Assembly (NCBI RefSeq): GCF_004346225.1
Contig: NZ_SMAJ01000016.1
Coordinates: 1-64,000 of the forward strand
From: Paralcaligenes ureilyticus
GTDB lineage: Bacteria > Pseudomonadota > Gammaproteobacteria > Burkholderiales > Burkholderiaceae_B
Direction: 5' to 3'
Length of the DNA stretch: 64,000 nt
Shown here piece by piece: positions 42,515-51,796 of the stretch. Below the pieces are notes generated by a model. The model saw only the letters and a program-made list of their open reading frames with translations, was not told the origin of the DNA and ran no database searches. Position 1 is the first letter of the stretch; each line of letters begins with the position of its first letter. The position numbers and the translations under genes are program-made.

Positions 42515-44584
42515 TTAAATCACCTCTGATCCTGTCTCAACTCGATCACTTAGGAACATATTGCCAAGATTATCAATGTGGCAGGAAAGCTCCGGCAAGA
42601 CCCATGTGGTGCAATCCTCTTGGAACACAATCGCCGGGCCGTCGAATCGCTGATCTGCCAACAGATCGCCACGCCGATAAACTGGAACGTCATGCCAGTC
42701 GCCATTAATCCACACACTTGTTTTTTTCAGCGGCTCAGGCGACCCCGTCCCCGCTGCCAGAGTCTTCAAGGTCGGCTTCGAAGTGGGGAGCCTTATGACC
42801 AGCCTAAGCGCAATCAATTGCACGGACGCCTGACGATCCTCATAGCCGTAGTGACGTAGATGTTCTGAATTGAAAGCCTCGCGAACGGAGGTGATATTCA
42901 TGTCAACGATGTCTTGCTTGTTCAACGGCGTTTCAAGTTCAAACGACTGACCGCGATAACGCATGTCTGCCGACACCTCGATGGCCGACCCCTCAAGAGT
43001 GCCTGCTTGTTCCATCATCCACATACGAGCTTCGTTTTCGAGATCAGCAAGATCTTGGGTCAACAACTGGGCCACGTTGTCGCCGGAATCGAAATCGTAG
43101 TATGTGGTTTTGACGAAATCGTTTTTTGTGTCGGCAATAAGCCCACCCAATGCGCTCAACACTCCTGGGCTGAGCGGCACCATGATCTGGCCCATATTAA
43201 GAGCGCGCGCCAAATAGCAAGACAACATCGGGCCGGCACCGCCAAACGGCAGGAGTGTGAATGTGCGCGGATCGACACCAAACTTTGACATCAGTCGGCT
43301 GACTCCCGCGTACATCCCTGACACGGCAACGTTGACGATCATTTCAGACGTCGCCTCGGGCGACAGGTTTAACTTTTCACCAAGCTGTCCAATAACGTTA
43401 CGAGCCCTCTGTGCATCGACCGTAATGGTGCTATACCCCAGTTCTGAATGCCCCAGTATTCCTAAAACCACAAATGCATCGGTAATGGTCGGGGCATTCC
43501 CGCCGCGTCCAAAACACGCCGGCCCCGGGGTTGACCCTGCGCTTTCCGGACCTACCTTAAGAACCCCATGATTATCTACCCACGCAACCGTGCCGCCTCC
43601 ATCTCCAATAGATGTCACCGAAACAGAAGGTATATATATTTGATAGTCACCAATATATTCACCTGCCGCGTATTGCGCCTGGCCATCAATAATTAGCGCG
43701 GCGTCCGCCGTCGTTCCGCCTATATCGAGACTAATGCAGTTCCTGATGCCACACTGCTTTGCCGTGTAGGCTGCACCTATCACACCCGATGCGGTGCCGG
43801 ACAATATCATTTGTATGCAGCTTTCCTTGCCCTTGGCGGCACTCATCACGCCACCATTCGATTTTGTCACTTTCAAGTTGGTCGATATACCCATATCGAC
43901 CAAAGCAGCGTCCAGTCTCGTCAGATACGCTCCTACTTTGGGTTGCGCATAGGCGCCCACAGCCGCCGTTTGCGTACGCTCGTACTCCCTAATGATGGGC
44001 CAGGTATCAAATGAGCACGACACACCAAGATCGGGGGCAACAGCACTAATTATGTCCCTGATCTTGTGCTCATTAGTTGGGTTGCGATACGAATGCATCA
44101 GTGCAACTACTACACCGTCACAGTCAGCCTCTCTAATTGATTTGATAACGTCCAGGACGTCGCTTTTCTCAACGTCCAGAGTTACTTCACCGTTCGACGA
44201 CGTGCGCTCTTTGATCCCAAATACATATTTCCTTGAAATCAAAGGCACAGGCCGCTTAGACAACAAATGGTACATGTTGGGGGTTTTAAGCCGTGCTATC
44301 TCCAACACATCCTCAAAGCCTTTTGTCGTGATTAGCGCGAGGCGAGCGCCGACGCGTTGCACCACAGTATTGACGCCAACAGTCGTCCCATGAGTAAGAA
44401 AACCGATCCGGCTCAAATCAATGGCGTATTGGCTTGATAGCTTACGTAATCCGTCGACAACTTCCTGCCCGGGGGCGTCTGGACGAGAGAACACCTTAAG
44501 GCTGGTGAGTTTGCCATCTCTCTCGTCCAAAACCGCAAAGTCAGTATAAGAACCACCGATGTCGACACCAACTCTAATACACAT
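42515..44584 (-). CDS. hyuA: Hydantoinase A/oxoprolinase A subunit (ATP-binding)
   Basis: From the ATG at 44584 (AAAGGA 7 bases before) it has 689 residues. Actin-like ATPase opening RVGVDIGGSYTDFAVLDERD, the Hydant_A motif NCISLDIGGTTADAALI, and GGAGPMLSCYLARALNM. It activates the substrate by phosphorylation before HyuB-dependent ring opening or carboxylation. It is directly downstream of the ABC receptor gene (19-bp gap), so the imported compound is probably its substrate. The variant of the pair (hydantoin, oxoproline, acetone-type carboxylase) cannot be settled from sequence. Confidence 0.94.
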   Translation of the reverse strand: MCIRVGVDIGGSYTDFAVLDERDGKLTSLKVFSRPDAPGQEVVDGLRKLSSQYAIDLSRIGFLTHGTTVGVNTVVQRVGARLALITTKGFEDVLEIARLKTPNMYHLLSKRPVPLISRKYVFGIKERTSSNGEVTLDVEKSDVLDVIKSIREADCDGVVVALMHSYRNPTNEHKIRDIISAVAPDLGVSCSFDTWPIIREYERTQTAAVGAYAQPKVGAYLTRLDAALVDMGISTNLKVTKSNGGVMSAAKGKESCIQMILSGTASGVIGAAYTAKQCGIRNCISLDIGGTTADAALIIDGQAQYAAGEYIGDYQIYIPSVSVTSIGDGGGTVAWVDNHGVLKVGPESAGSTPGPACFGRGGNAPTITDAFVVLGILGHSELGYSTITVDAQRARNVIGQLGEKLNLSPEATSEMIVNVAVSGMYAGVSRLMSKFGVDPRTFTLLPFGGAGPMLSCYLARALNMGQIMVPLSPGVLSALGGLIADTKNDFVKTTYYDFDSGDNVAQLLTQDLADLENEARMWMMEQAGTLEGSAIEVSADMRYRGQSFELETPLNKQDIVDMNITSVREAFNSEHLRHYGYEDRQASVQLIALRLVIRLPTSKPTLKTLAAGTGSPEPLKKTSVWINGDWHDVPVYRRGDLLADQRFDGPAIVFQEDCTTWVLPELSCHIDNLGNMFLSDRVETGSEVI

Positions 44585-44603
44585 AGCTAATCCTTTCAGT
44601 TCG

Positions 44604-45626
44604 TTATCGACCAATCTGCTTATTCCACATCTCAACCCACTTTGGCGTTTCCTCCGCTATGACATCGAAGGGCAGCCAAAGCGATTCGTCATCTTTGGCC
44701 ACTCTAGGTGCAACATCCTTATCGTATTTCACGTCTTTATTAGCTGCGGAATACAGCATCTTGTTGGCAAAGCATGTCTGTCCTGGTGTAGAGGCAATCT
44801 CGTTAATGAAATCAAAACCGAGAGGGGAACCGTTCTTGACCTTCTGAACCATTGTTGGAAATGCAACTGCGCCGGGAGCCGGATTCAAATAACCAATATC
44901 GGGGTTACTGGAATCATGTGCCGCATAGGCACGTCCATCAAAATACATCGCAATATCAATATTTCCGGACTTCATGGCAACGAGCGGTGCATTGGGTTCG
45001 TTATAAAACACAGCATTGCCGCTGTCACGCATGCGCTTTATTTGGTCGAGCCCTGGCTGGACATCAGTGAGTTTCCCGCCATATACCTTCGCAAACAGAC
45101 CAATAAAGCCTTGAATCGTAGCTACGTAATTAATACCGGGAAGCGCGGCCTGCCAATCACCAGCGACAGTACGGTTTACGAAGTCTTTCCAGGTTTTTGG
45201 AGGATTTTTGACCCGACTTTTACTGTACATGATTCCAAAATCGCCATAAGCAATAGGGAACCCATAGCCTTTCCCATAAGCCACCATATAAGGTTTCAAT
45301 TTGGCTATATTAGGAACGTTCTTCGCATTAATAGGTTCGACAAGGCCTCGTTTTTGTGCAATAAGCCCACTGTCTACCAAGCCAATCATCACATCGATTG
45401 GAGGATGTTTCGGGTCAGCCGCAATCTGATTGATCCACTGCATCGGGCTACCTAGAATGACGTCAACCGTTTTACCTGTTCGCTGTTCGAACGGTTTTAC
45501 GAAGCACTCCTTGTAAGCGCGCTCCCAACTACCACCAAAAGCGGTAACGGTGAGATCGGCAGCTACAGCCGTAGCTGAACACCCAACACACATCGCCGAC
45601 ACTAAAATATATCTTGTTATGCTCAT
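44604..45626 (-). CDS. ABC transporter periplasmic receptor (spermidine/putrescine PotD-like)
   Basis: 340 residues with a Sec signal peptide (MSITRYILVSAMCVGCSATA, cleavage near AVAA) and the type II binding-protein fold: LTVTAFGGSWERAYKE at the start, then IDVMIGLVDSGLIAQKRGLV. The group binds polyamines, opines, phosphonates or other cationic or zwitterionic solutes. GGGAG lies 5 bases before the ATG. Encoded between the permeases and hyuA. Confidence 0.92.
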   Translation of the reverse strand: MSITRYILVSAMCVGCSATAVAADLTVTAFGGSWERAYKECFVKPFEQRTGKTVDVILGSPMQWINQIAADPKHPPIDVMIGLVDSGLIAQKRGLVEPINAKNVPNIAKLKPYMVAYGKGYGFPIAYGDFGIMYSKSRVKNPPKTWKDFVNRTVAGDWQAALPGINYVATIQGFIGLFAKVYGGKLTDVQPGLDQIKRMRDSGNAVFYNEPNAPLVAMKSGNIDIAMYFDGRAYAAHDSSNPDIGYLNPAPGAVAFPTMVQKVKNGSPLGFDFINEIASTPGQTCFANKMLYSAANKDVKYDKDVAPRVAKDDESLWLPFDVIAEETPKWVEMWNKQIGR

Positions 45627-45672
45627 GTCTACTCCCTGTTTAGTAAATAAGTCAATGAAGCACCCCTTTTCA

Positions 45673-46512
45673 TTAAGAGGAAATCAATGCCCTCAAGCCA
45701 TACACCTTTTCCACCACAACCAGTAACACAATAGAGATTGCCATTTCCACAGTACATATTGCAGCAATCGCCGGATCGAACGAATATTGAAGATAAGACA
45801 GCATGACCACTGGTAACGTCGTAACGTTAGCCGTCCCAAAAAAATAAGATAGCGCCAAATTATCCAAAGATATGAGTATTGCAAAGAGGCACCCTGCAAA
45901 TATTCCTGGTGCAATGAGTGGCAGCGTCACATAGCGAAATTTTTGCCAAGATGATGCGCCCAGCACAGATGCTGCCTCAGCAAATTGAGGCGAGAGATTC
46001 CGGTACACGGCCAACGTCGTACGCATTACATAGGGAATCGAGACCACTGTGTGCGCAATGAATAACGCAAGAAAGGAAACTCCAATGCCGATCTTCGCCA
46101 GGAAATACAACAATGCCAACCCAATAACCAATGCCGGTATCGCGATGGGAGACAGCAAAAAGGTTGCCAGCATCACAGACATGCGTGACGTGCCGCGCCC
46201 CAAAAACAATGCGGATGGGACGGCAACGAATGCGGCTGCCAGGCCCGAAACCAACGCCAGCTCCAAGCTGATTATCAGGGAGTCAACAAAGGGTTTATAT
46301 TCCCAAGCCTGGTGGTACCAGCGAAGGGAAAACCCACTAAACGGAAATTCCATCCCATTATCCGGGGTAAAGGAAACCGCAACTACGATGACTATCGGCG
46401 CAAGCAAGTAGACAAAAAACAATGCAGTGAATACATACAGAGGTACCCACTTCGCCCTTTCAATCCATCTCCTGAATTTAGCTTCATTCATATCGATATC
46501 CCTTAGTGACAT
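45673..46512 (-). CDS. ABC transporter permease (PotC-like)
   Basis: 279 residues (or 272 from the ATG at 46491), six predicted helices. The ATPase-docking EAA loop is AEAASVLGASSWQKFRYVTL. It overlaps the upstream permease gene by 29 bases if the first ATG is used, or by 8 if the second is, so the two are translationally coupled. Inner-membrane partner of the PotB-like permease. Confidence 0.92.
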   Translation of the reverse strand: MSLRDIDMNEAKFRRWIERAKWVPLYVFTALFFVYLLAPIVIVVAVSFTPDNGMEFPFSGFSLRWYHQAWEYKPFVDSLIISLELALVSGLAAAFVAVPSALFLGRGTSRMSVMLATFLLSPIAIPALVIGLALLYFLAKIGIGVSFLALFIAHTVVSIPYVMRTTLAVYRNLSPQFAEAASVLGASSWQKFRYVTLPLIAPGIFAGCLFAILISLDNLALSYFFGTANVTTLPVVMLSYLQYSFDPAIAAICTVEMAISIVLLVVVEKVYGLRALISS

Positions 46513-47425
46513 CGGTTAATCGAAGCTGAACGAATAGGCAACAAAGCACAATCACCAGCAAGACATTGCCCATTGCCGCGGCAAAGCTCATGTTCTGAGT
46601 TAAAGCAAACTGTTGGAATATAAGAAGAGGCAGAGTCACGACACTTCCGCCTCCTAGCAGCAGTTGAGTAATGAAGCTTCCACTTGTCAACATGAAAACC
46701 AGAACCGCACCCGTGACGATGCCATCTTTTGACAACGGCAACGTGACTTTAAGCAGGGTGGTCATCGCACCAGCACCCAAGACCCTGGCTGACTCTTCCA
46801 GGTGCAGATCAACGCTTCGAAGGACAGGTATGATCGACAAAACCATAAAAGGAACTAGCACATGAACCATTCCGATATACACAGCAAGAGGGCTGTTTAG
46901 TATATGTAGCGGCTTCTGTATTATTCCGAGACCCATTAGCGTATCGTTGAAGATGCCGTGTCGAGCAAATAATATTTGCCACCCGAAGGTTCGCATAATT
47001 ATTGACGTAAGTAATGGAGCGACCAACAGGAACAGGAAGAAGATTGTCCATTGGCCTGCCTTTCTCACCATGAAGTAGGCAATTGGATAGCCTATGATTA
47101 GGCAGATTATGGTGGTAAAGAAACTAAGCCTAATGGTTTCTAATACAACATTTCTATAGTAAGTTTCAGTGAATAGCTTCGAATAATATTGGCTCCAACT
47201 CCCGGTAGAGGTCATCCCGGCCACAGAGATGCTGTCAAAGAAATTTTTTACCAATGGAGCTACAAAAAACAGCAGCAGATAGCCCACCGCAGGCACAATG
47301 AGAACCCATCGATAGTGGGTTGGTCGTCGTTGAAGCCTAGCTGAGCCATTGTTTCCTGCTGCGACACATGTGTCGACCAGGTTTGACGCAGTCTGACTAC
47401 TCAGTGGCATGAGTGGACGTTTCAT
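46484..47425 (-). CDS. ABC transporter permease (PotB-like)
   Basis: 313 residues with an unusual 45-residue soluble lead before the first helix (WVLIVPAVGYLLLFFVAPLV). EAA loop EESARVLGAGAMTTLLKVTL. Starts 2 bases after the ATPase gene stop. Forms the channel with the PotC-like subunit. Confidence 0.92.
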   Translation of the reverse strand: MKRPLMPLSSQTASNLVDTCVAAGNNGSARLQRRPTHYRWVLIVPAVGYLLLFFVAPLVKNFFDSISVAGMTSTGSWSQYYSKLFTETYYRNVVLETIRLSFFTTIICLIIGYPIAYFMVRKAGQWTIFFLFLLVAPLLTSIIMRTFGWQILFARHGIFNDTLMGLGIIQKPLHILNSPLAVYIGMVHVLVPFMVLSIIPVLRSVDLHLEESARVLGAGAMTTLLKVTLPLSKDGIVTGAVLVFMLTSGSFITQLLLGGGSVVTLPLLIFQQFALTQNMSFAAAMGNVLLVIVLCCLFVQLRLTDVTKGYRYE

Positions 47426-47427
47426 AC

Positions 47428-48561
47428 TTAAGCCTCGTCGGGTTCCAACGCAACGAGATCACGCCCATCGAACGACAGCACGACACTTTCATGTAGTACA
47501 GGAGACGGAACATTGTGCACACCGCCGGGCTGGTGCGAAACGAGAATAGTTTGGTTAAGCTCCGGCACCAAGACCTCATACCATTGATGTGCGCCCCTGA
47601 ATGTGTGGTTGCAGACAACGCCGTTGAAAGCGGCCTGCTTCTCGTGCAAACCGCTGTTTATGGCTATCTTCTCCGGGCGAACCGCGAGTTCTATATCTCC
47701 CGTTATAGATCTGTTATCTATTCTTGGAATGTCAAAATGACGGGGTTCAAGCGTCTTTAATGCCACCCCCCAACGATCAGCGTATATTCCTTCTACTCTC
47801 GCTGGAATAATGTTGGCGGTGCCTAAAAAATCGGCAACGAATCGGGTTCGAGGCCGCTCGTACACATCCCTGGCAATGCCCACCTGGAGAATAGCCCCTT
47901 GATTCATGACCGCTATCCGGTCACTCATGACTAAGGCCTCTTCCTGGTCATGAGTGACCATAACGCTGGTGATTCCGAGCTCCTTCTGTAATTTACGGAT
48001 TTCGATTTGCATGCTTTCCCGTAAATTTTTGTCCAACGCTCCCAACGGCTCATCCAAGAGCAGCACCGACGGATTCGTTACAATCGCGCGAGCCAATGCA
48101 ACGCGTTGCTGCTGGCCGCCAGAGAGTTGTGATGCCTTCTTTTGTGCATGCTCCGGCAATTTTATTAAATCCAGCATACGGGTAACCTCGGCCTGGATCC
48201 GAGGCTTTTTGACGCCTGCCATCGATAGGCCAAAGGCGATATTTTCACTGATAGTCATATGTGGAAAGAGACTATAGTTTTGAAATACCATGCCAAGGCC
48301 ACGCTTATTCGGCGGCAGATAGGAAATTTCTTTACCATCGATCAAAATGTCACCCTGATCGGGGTACTCGAACCCGGCAATCATCCGCAGGGTCGTAGTT
48401 TTTCCACAACCAGATGGGCCAAGTAGCGACACCAACTCGCCTGGGAGAACATCCAGGCTCAAGGAGTGCACAGCGATCGCGTCTCCGTACGTTTTCGTCA
48501 CGCCACGTAGAGAAAGACTCTTTGCTACCGAACCGGATACGGGAGAAGGAAAGTTTGGCAT
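47428..48561 (-). CDS. ABC transporter ATP-binding protein (PotA-like)
   Basis: 377 residues. Walker A LLGPSGCGKTTTLRMIAG, signature QLSGGQQQRVALARAI, Walker B VLLLDEPLGALD, switch His in VTHDQEEALV. A C-terminal TOBE domain (about 275-365, LAVRPEKIAI) is as in PotA/UgpC. First structural gene of the array after the TetR gene, with a 102-bp gap that could hold an internal promoter. Confidence 0.95.
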   Translation of the reverse strand: MPNFPSPVSGSVAKSLSLRGVTKTYGDAIAVHSLSLDVLPGELVSLLGPSGCGKTTTLRMIAGFEYPDQGDILIDGKEISYLPPNKRGLGMVFQNYSLFPHMTISENIAFGLSMAGVKKPRIQAEVTRMLDLIKLPEHAQKKASQLSGGQQQRVALARAIVTNPSVLLLDEPLGALDKNLRESMQIEIRKLQKELGITSVMVTHDQEEALVMSDRIAVMNQGAILQVGIARDVYERPRTRFVADFLGTANIIPARVEGIYADRWGVALKTLEPRHFDIPRIDNRSITGDIELAVRPEKIAINSGLHEKQAAFNGVVCNHTFRGAHQWYEVLVPELNQTILVSHQPGGVHNVPSPVLHESVVLSFDGRDLVALEPDEA

Positions 48562-48663
48562 AGCTCTATCTTTGGTCGCGATTACGTAAATGGCAATGCA
48601 TGAGATATTTAGACAGACAATTAATCAACGAAAATTCCTAATGCATTCTGTATGAATGAAATG

Positions 48664-49320
48664 TCACTTACGATATTCACGGTTAGTCAACTTTTGGGTG
48701 TCCGCTGCACTTCCCTGCAACCTTTCATTCAGCAGAGATGCCAAAGCAGATAACTGCTCAGACAAGTGCGTGCTATCCCTGTCCATATAGTAAGTATCGA
48801 GGAATATTCCGCGCATGCTGGACAAAATAAATGGCAATAGCTCAATCAACGTAACCCGGGTGGATTCGCTTATATGAGGGTTGGTAATGACCTCATTAAG
48901 CATTCTTTTATGGGTTGCAAGACGATGCTCTACCAGCGCCTTGTGTTTTTCAGGCTGCGAGCGAAAACCCATATTAATTTCCCAGACCGCCCAATATCGG
49001 TAACTACCATATAACGACCACAGCGTTCCGACCAATGCGTCTCCTACGGAGATCCCATCTTTCGTTCGATCATCCAGCTTCTGGAACATAGCCAAGGCGT
49101 CCTTGGTCAATTGGTCCAACACTGCCATAAGCAACCCGTCTTTATTGCCAAAGTGATAGTGCAGCGATCCGGTGGTCACACGAGCCCGACTCGCTATTGA
49201 CGCCGTCGTCACTTTGGCATAGCCCCGCATGCTCAATTCTGCGATGGCCGCCTCAATAAGAATGGCCTGCGCCGCATTGGTGCGATCTGCCTGGGTGCGC
49301 CGCTTCTCTCTTGGTTCCAT
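48664..49320 (-). CDS. TetR-family regulator
   Basis: 218 residues from the ATG at 49320. HTH region GYAKVTTASIASRARVTTGS then LHYHFGNKDGLL, the classic TetR recognition helix; the C-terminal ligand domain is unassigned. It lies upstream of, and in the same direction as, the transporter and enzyme genes. A 22-bp palindrome 34 bp before its start suggests it represses itself and the whole array. Confidence 0.93.
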   Translation of the reverse strand: MEPREKRRTQADRTNAAQAILIEAAIAELSMRGYAKVTTASIASRARVTTGSLHYHFGNKDGLLMAVLDQLTKDALAMFQKLDDRTKDGISVGDALVGTLWSLYGSYRYWAVWEINMGFRSQPEKHKALVEHRLATHKRMLNEVITNPHISESTRVTLIELLPFILSSMRGIFLDTYYMDRDSTHLSEQLSALASLLNERLQGSAADTQKLTNREYRK

Positions 49321-49353
49321 ACATTTACGTCCGAGTGGTGCTGTAATCAATTT

Positions 49354-49375
49354 ACATACTAACTAGTCAGTATGT
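49354..49375. promoter_or_regulatory. TetR operator candidate
   Basis: ACATACT-AACTAGTC-AGTATGT: 7-bp arms are perfect and the core ACTAGT is itself palindromic, so 20 of 22 bases are symmetric. It lies just upstream of the tetR start and fits a TetR-dimer site. Confidence 0.7.
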
Positions 49376-49743
49376 TTATATTAGTCGCACAAAGCAATGA
49401 TTACACCTAGCAATAACCCTAGATTCGTCCGGTCGACCTGATTATCGGTTTCACAGTAATGAAAACAATGAATAAAGTCTGTCGAATGGTCAGGAACTGA
49501 TCCAAGCACGAGAAGTTCTTAACTTTGTAATTGCCTCGGTAAGTCGCCACGCAACGGCAGAAGGAACATGCTCAAGAGCATACGCGCCATGATTTAGGAA
49601 ACTACGAGATGGCCTTGATACATAGTGGCTCCTTGCACACAGGCACAAAAACCCAAAATCTGCGCCCGCTCACAGCTCAAATCGAGACTAGGCCAAAGCA
49701 CAGAATTCTACAAATAAATCATTAACCTATAAGTCACCGACGC
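49376..49743. other. Intergenic region with no recognisable gene
   Basis: About 370 bp, mixed composition. I see no gene, RNA or clear repeat. It separates the tetR operator from the relics behind the amine dehydrogenase operon. Confidence 0.5.
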
Positions 49744-49839
49744 TCAAACCTTGGGACATTTGAGGAGACCGGCGGCCTCAATCTGCTCAAGCTCCTTCCG
49801 AAGTGACGCGTAGAAGTCTGCAGTGGTGAGTATCGGTGG
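49744..49839 (-). pseudogene. Possible N-terminal fragment of a Kbl/AONS-type PLP acyltransferase
   Basis: About 31 codons: TTADFYASLRKELEQIEAAG, LLK, CPKV, then TGA. The pattern FY-x-x-L-x-x-x-L-x-x-I-x-x-x-G-L-x-K is that of the start of 2-amino-3-oxobutyrate CoA ligase. There is no start codon in frame. The match is short; treat as a suggestion. Confidence 0.25.
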
Positions 49840-49876
49840 ACCCTATAGCGATCTAAAAAAATAGAAGTAATCCACC

Positions 49877-50085
49877 TCAACTCAATGAAGCAACAACGGC
49901 CACCTCAACCAAGAGGCTTGCCGCTGCGAGTCGCGCCTCTATCGTTGTTCTCGCTGGCGCAGCGCCGGAGACAATCCGTGACTCCCACACCGCATTCATC
50001 GCGGCGAAGTCATCTATGTCCTTCAGATAAATGGTGGCTGAAAGGATCTGTTTTCGGTCACTGCCTGCCTCAGTTAACGGCGCGT
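49877..50085 (-). pseudogene. ridA: RidA/YjgF-family imine deaminase, C-terminal remnant
   Basis: The minus strand encodes LTEAGSDRKQILSATIYLKD, IDDFAAMNAVWE, then APARTTIEARLAAASLLVEV and a TGA at 49877-49879. These are the central and C-terminal RidA motifs, including the conserved PAR arginine that binds the substrate carboxylate. The first 50 or so residues are missing: upstream the frame runs into the 3' end of the dehydrogenase gene (stop 50070). RidA hydrolyses imines made by amine oxidases, so it once fitted this operon. Confidence 0.75.
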
Positions 50086-51488
50086 TCGGAATTTTCGATG
50101 GTTGCCGTATCGGTCAGTGCCGCGATAGATGCCAAGGGCACCGGCTTTAGGGGTGACCGAATGTGATACGCACCGACCTCGCTTGGCGACTTTCCCAACT
50201 CCGTTGAAAGAATTTGGGCGACCGTCAGACCACACATACGACCTTGGCACGGCCCCATACCACAACGGCTGAAGAATTTGGTCTGATTTGGGCCAAGGCA
50301 GCCGAGGCGAGCCATCTCTCGAACGCGGGCGGCCGTAACTTCCTCACAGCGACAAACCACGGTCTCATCCGCAGGATTGGAAATCCACTCGGGTGGCCGA
50401 TACAGTGCGTCCAGGAAAGGCCGGATTCGTAGCTGCTGCGCCACCACGCCGCGTAAGGAGGTGGCGCGGTGTTCACACTCCGTCGCGCTTAACCGACCCA
50501 AGGCCTGCCCGGCACCCAGAGCCGCGAGCGCGCCATTAGGTTCTGCTGCGAGCGCGCCGGCGATCGCCGCACCGTCACCAGCAATACGAAAACCCGCGAG
50601 CGAAGTTTCACCCCAAACGTCGACCCGTGGGCACCAGGCCAATTGAACAGAGTCCCAATAATGGTCAACCCTCAGAAGGCGGCTGAGTTGGGTGTTGGGC
50701 ACCACCCCGTGATGCAGTAGCACGACATCGGCGTGCAAACGATGTTCAGTGCAATCGACCTTGAACGTCAGCGCTTGAACTCTCTCGCTGCCCTCGACGC
50801 GCAAGGACGTCGCCGCAGCGAACATCGGGACACTTGCTCGGCGAAGACGCGCCAACATGCGCAGACCTTTTACCAAGTAGGCATGTGCTCCCAGCGCAGC
50901 CGGCAGGTGTCGCAGCGCGCGCCAGCGATTGGTTGACGGCGAAGTTTCGACGATGCCAGCCAGCGAAACGCCCGCGTCCAGCAATTGGCAAGCGACAAGG
51001 AACAACAACGGTCCCGCCCCCGCGAGCACGACGCGGCCGGAAGGAACGGCGCTGGCGCTCTTCAACGCGATCTGAGCAGCTCCGGCGTTCAGTACACCGG
51101 GAAGCGTCCAGCCGGGGATCGGCGAGGCACGCTCCATAGCTCCGGTAGCGGCGATCAACTGGCGCGCACGGACCTGAAATGATTGGCCATTCTGCTGAGC
51201 GGTTACGGTGAGGTCTCGCGCAACGTCCCACACCATCGCACCAAAGCGCAGTTCAACACCCGAGCGGCCGAGCCGATCCGTTAGCTCCTCCCCGTGCCGG
51301 TAGTCGGGCCCGAGCAAGGCGGCTACTGATGGAGGTACTGCGGTGATGTTGCGATAGATCTGGCCGCCCGGACGCGACTGCTCGTCGAGCAACAGTGTCT
51401 TCATCCCGAGCGAAGCTGCCATTAGCGCGGCCGACATGCCAGCTGGGCCGGCGCCGATGATCACGAGGTCATGCGTCGATGCGTTCAT
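50070..51488 (-). CDS. FAD/NAD-type subunit of a D-amino/imino-acid dehydrogenase (OoxA/HcnB-like)
   Basis: 472 residues. Pyridine-nucleotide-disulfide oxidoreductase fold with the FAD site HDLVIIGAGPAGMSAALMAA, LLDEQSRPGGQIYRN, a second nucleotide site GRVVLAGAGPLLFLVACQLL, and a C-terminal BFD-like [2Fe-2S] domain (CRCEEVTAARVREM, CLGPNQTKFFSRCG, GPCQGRMCG). This is the alpha subunit style of octopine/nopaline oxidase, HcnABC and D-hydroxyproline dehydrogenase. Its ATG overlaps the 2Fe-2S subunit stop (ATGA). Confidence 0.9.
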   Translation of the reverse strand: MNASTHDLVIIGAGPAGMSAALMAASLGMKTLLLDEQSRPGGQIYRNITAVPPSVAALLGPDYRHGEELTDRLGRSGVELRFGAMVWDVARDLTVTAQQNGQSFQVRARQLIAATGAMERASPIPGWTLPGVLNAGAAQIALKSASAVPSGRVVLAGAGPLLFLVACQLLDAGVSLAGIVETSPSTNRWRALRHLPAALGAHAYLVKGLRMLARLRRASVPMFAAATSLRVEGSERVQALTFKVDCTEHRLHADVVLLHHGVVPNTQLSRLLRVDHYWDSVQLAWCPRVDVWGETSLAGFRIAGDGAAIAGALAAEPNGALAALGAGQALGRLSATECEHRATSLRGVVAQQLRIRPFLDALYRPPEWISNPADETVVCRCEEVTAARVREMARLGCLGPNQTKFFSRCGMGPCQGRMCGLTVAQILSTELGKSPSEVGAYHIRSPLKPVPLASIAALTDTATIENSERAVN

Positions 51489-51796
51489 TTACCATCTCCC
51501 ACGTGGCGCGCTCCGGTGGGCAGACGTACCTGCATGCCGGCATTCACCCGGACCATGCACGATTGAACATTCTGCGCACCGTCGACTTCGACTAGACACT
51601 CGAAGCACACACCCATAAGGCACAGCGGCGCGCGCGGCTGACCTGAGATAGGTGTATGCCGGAACGGTACTACGCCAGCGCTAAGCAGTGCGGTGGCAAT
51701 CGTCTCGCCCTCACGGGCCGATATACGTCGCCCTTCGACATATATGTCGACCATGGGCCGTAGCTCATTCGCGGGGAGCGGCATCGTCTTAAACAT
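51485..51796 (-). CDS. 2Fe-2S subunit of the same dehydrogenase (OoxX/HcnA-like)
   Basis: 103 residues from the ATG at 51796 (GGAG 7 bases before); a longer frame would overlap the FAD subunit by 50 bases. Plant-type ferredoxin-like cluster in CLMGVCFECLVEVDG, with a later Cys in QSCMVR. Small electron-transfer subunit between the two flavin subunits. The ATG lies 8 bases inside the upstream gene, so it is coupled. Confidence 0.9.
   Translation of the reverse strand: MFKTMPLPANELRPMVDIYVEGRRISAREGETIATALLSAGVVPFRHTPISGQPRAPLCLMGVCFECLVEVDGAQNVQSCMVRVNAGMQVRLPTGARHVGDGK

Noticed and set aside
32731-49483. 13-base repeat AATAAAGTCTGTC at 32731 and 49471, first taken for IS ends
   Set aside because: Many 13-base matches are expected by chance in 64 kb, and the flanks differ after the match.
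49885-50166. 93-codon plus-strand frame
   Set aside because: Lies antisense to the RidA remnant, which has recognisable conserved motifs.
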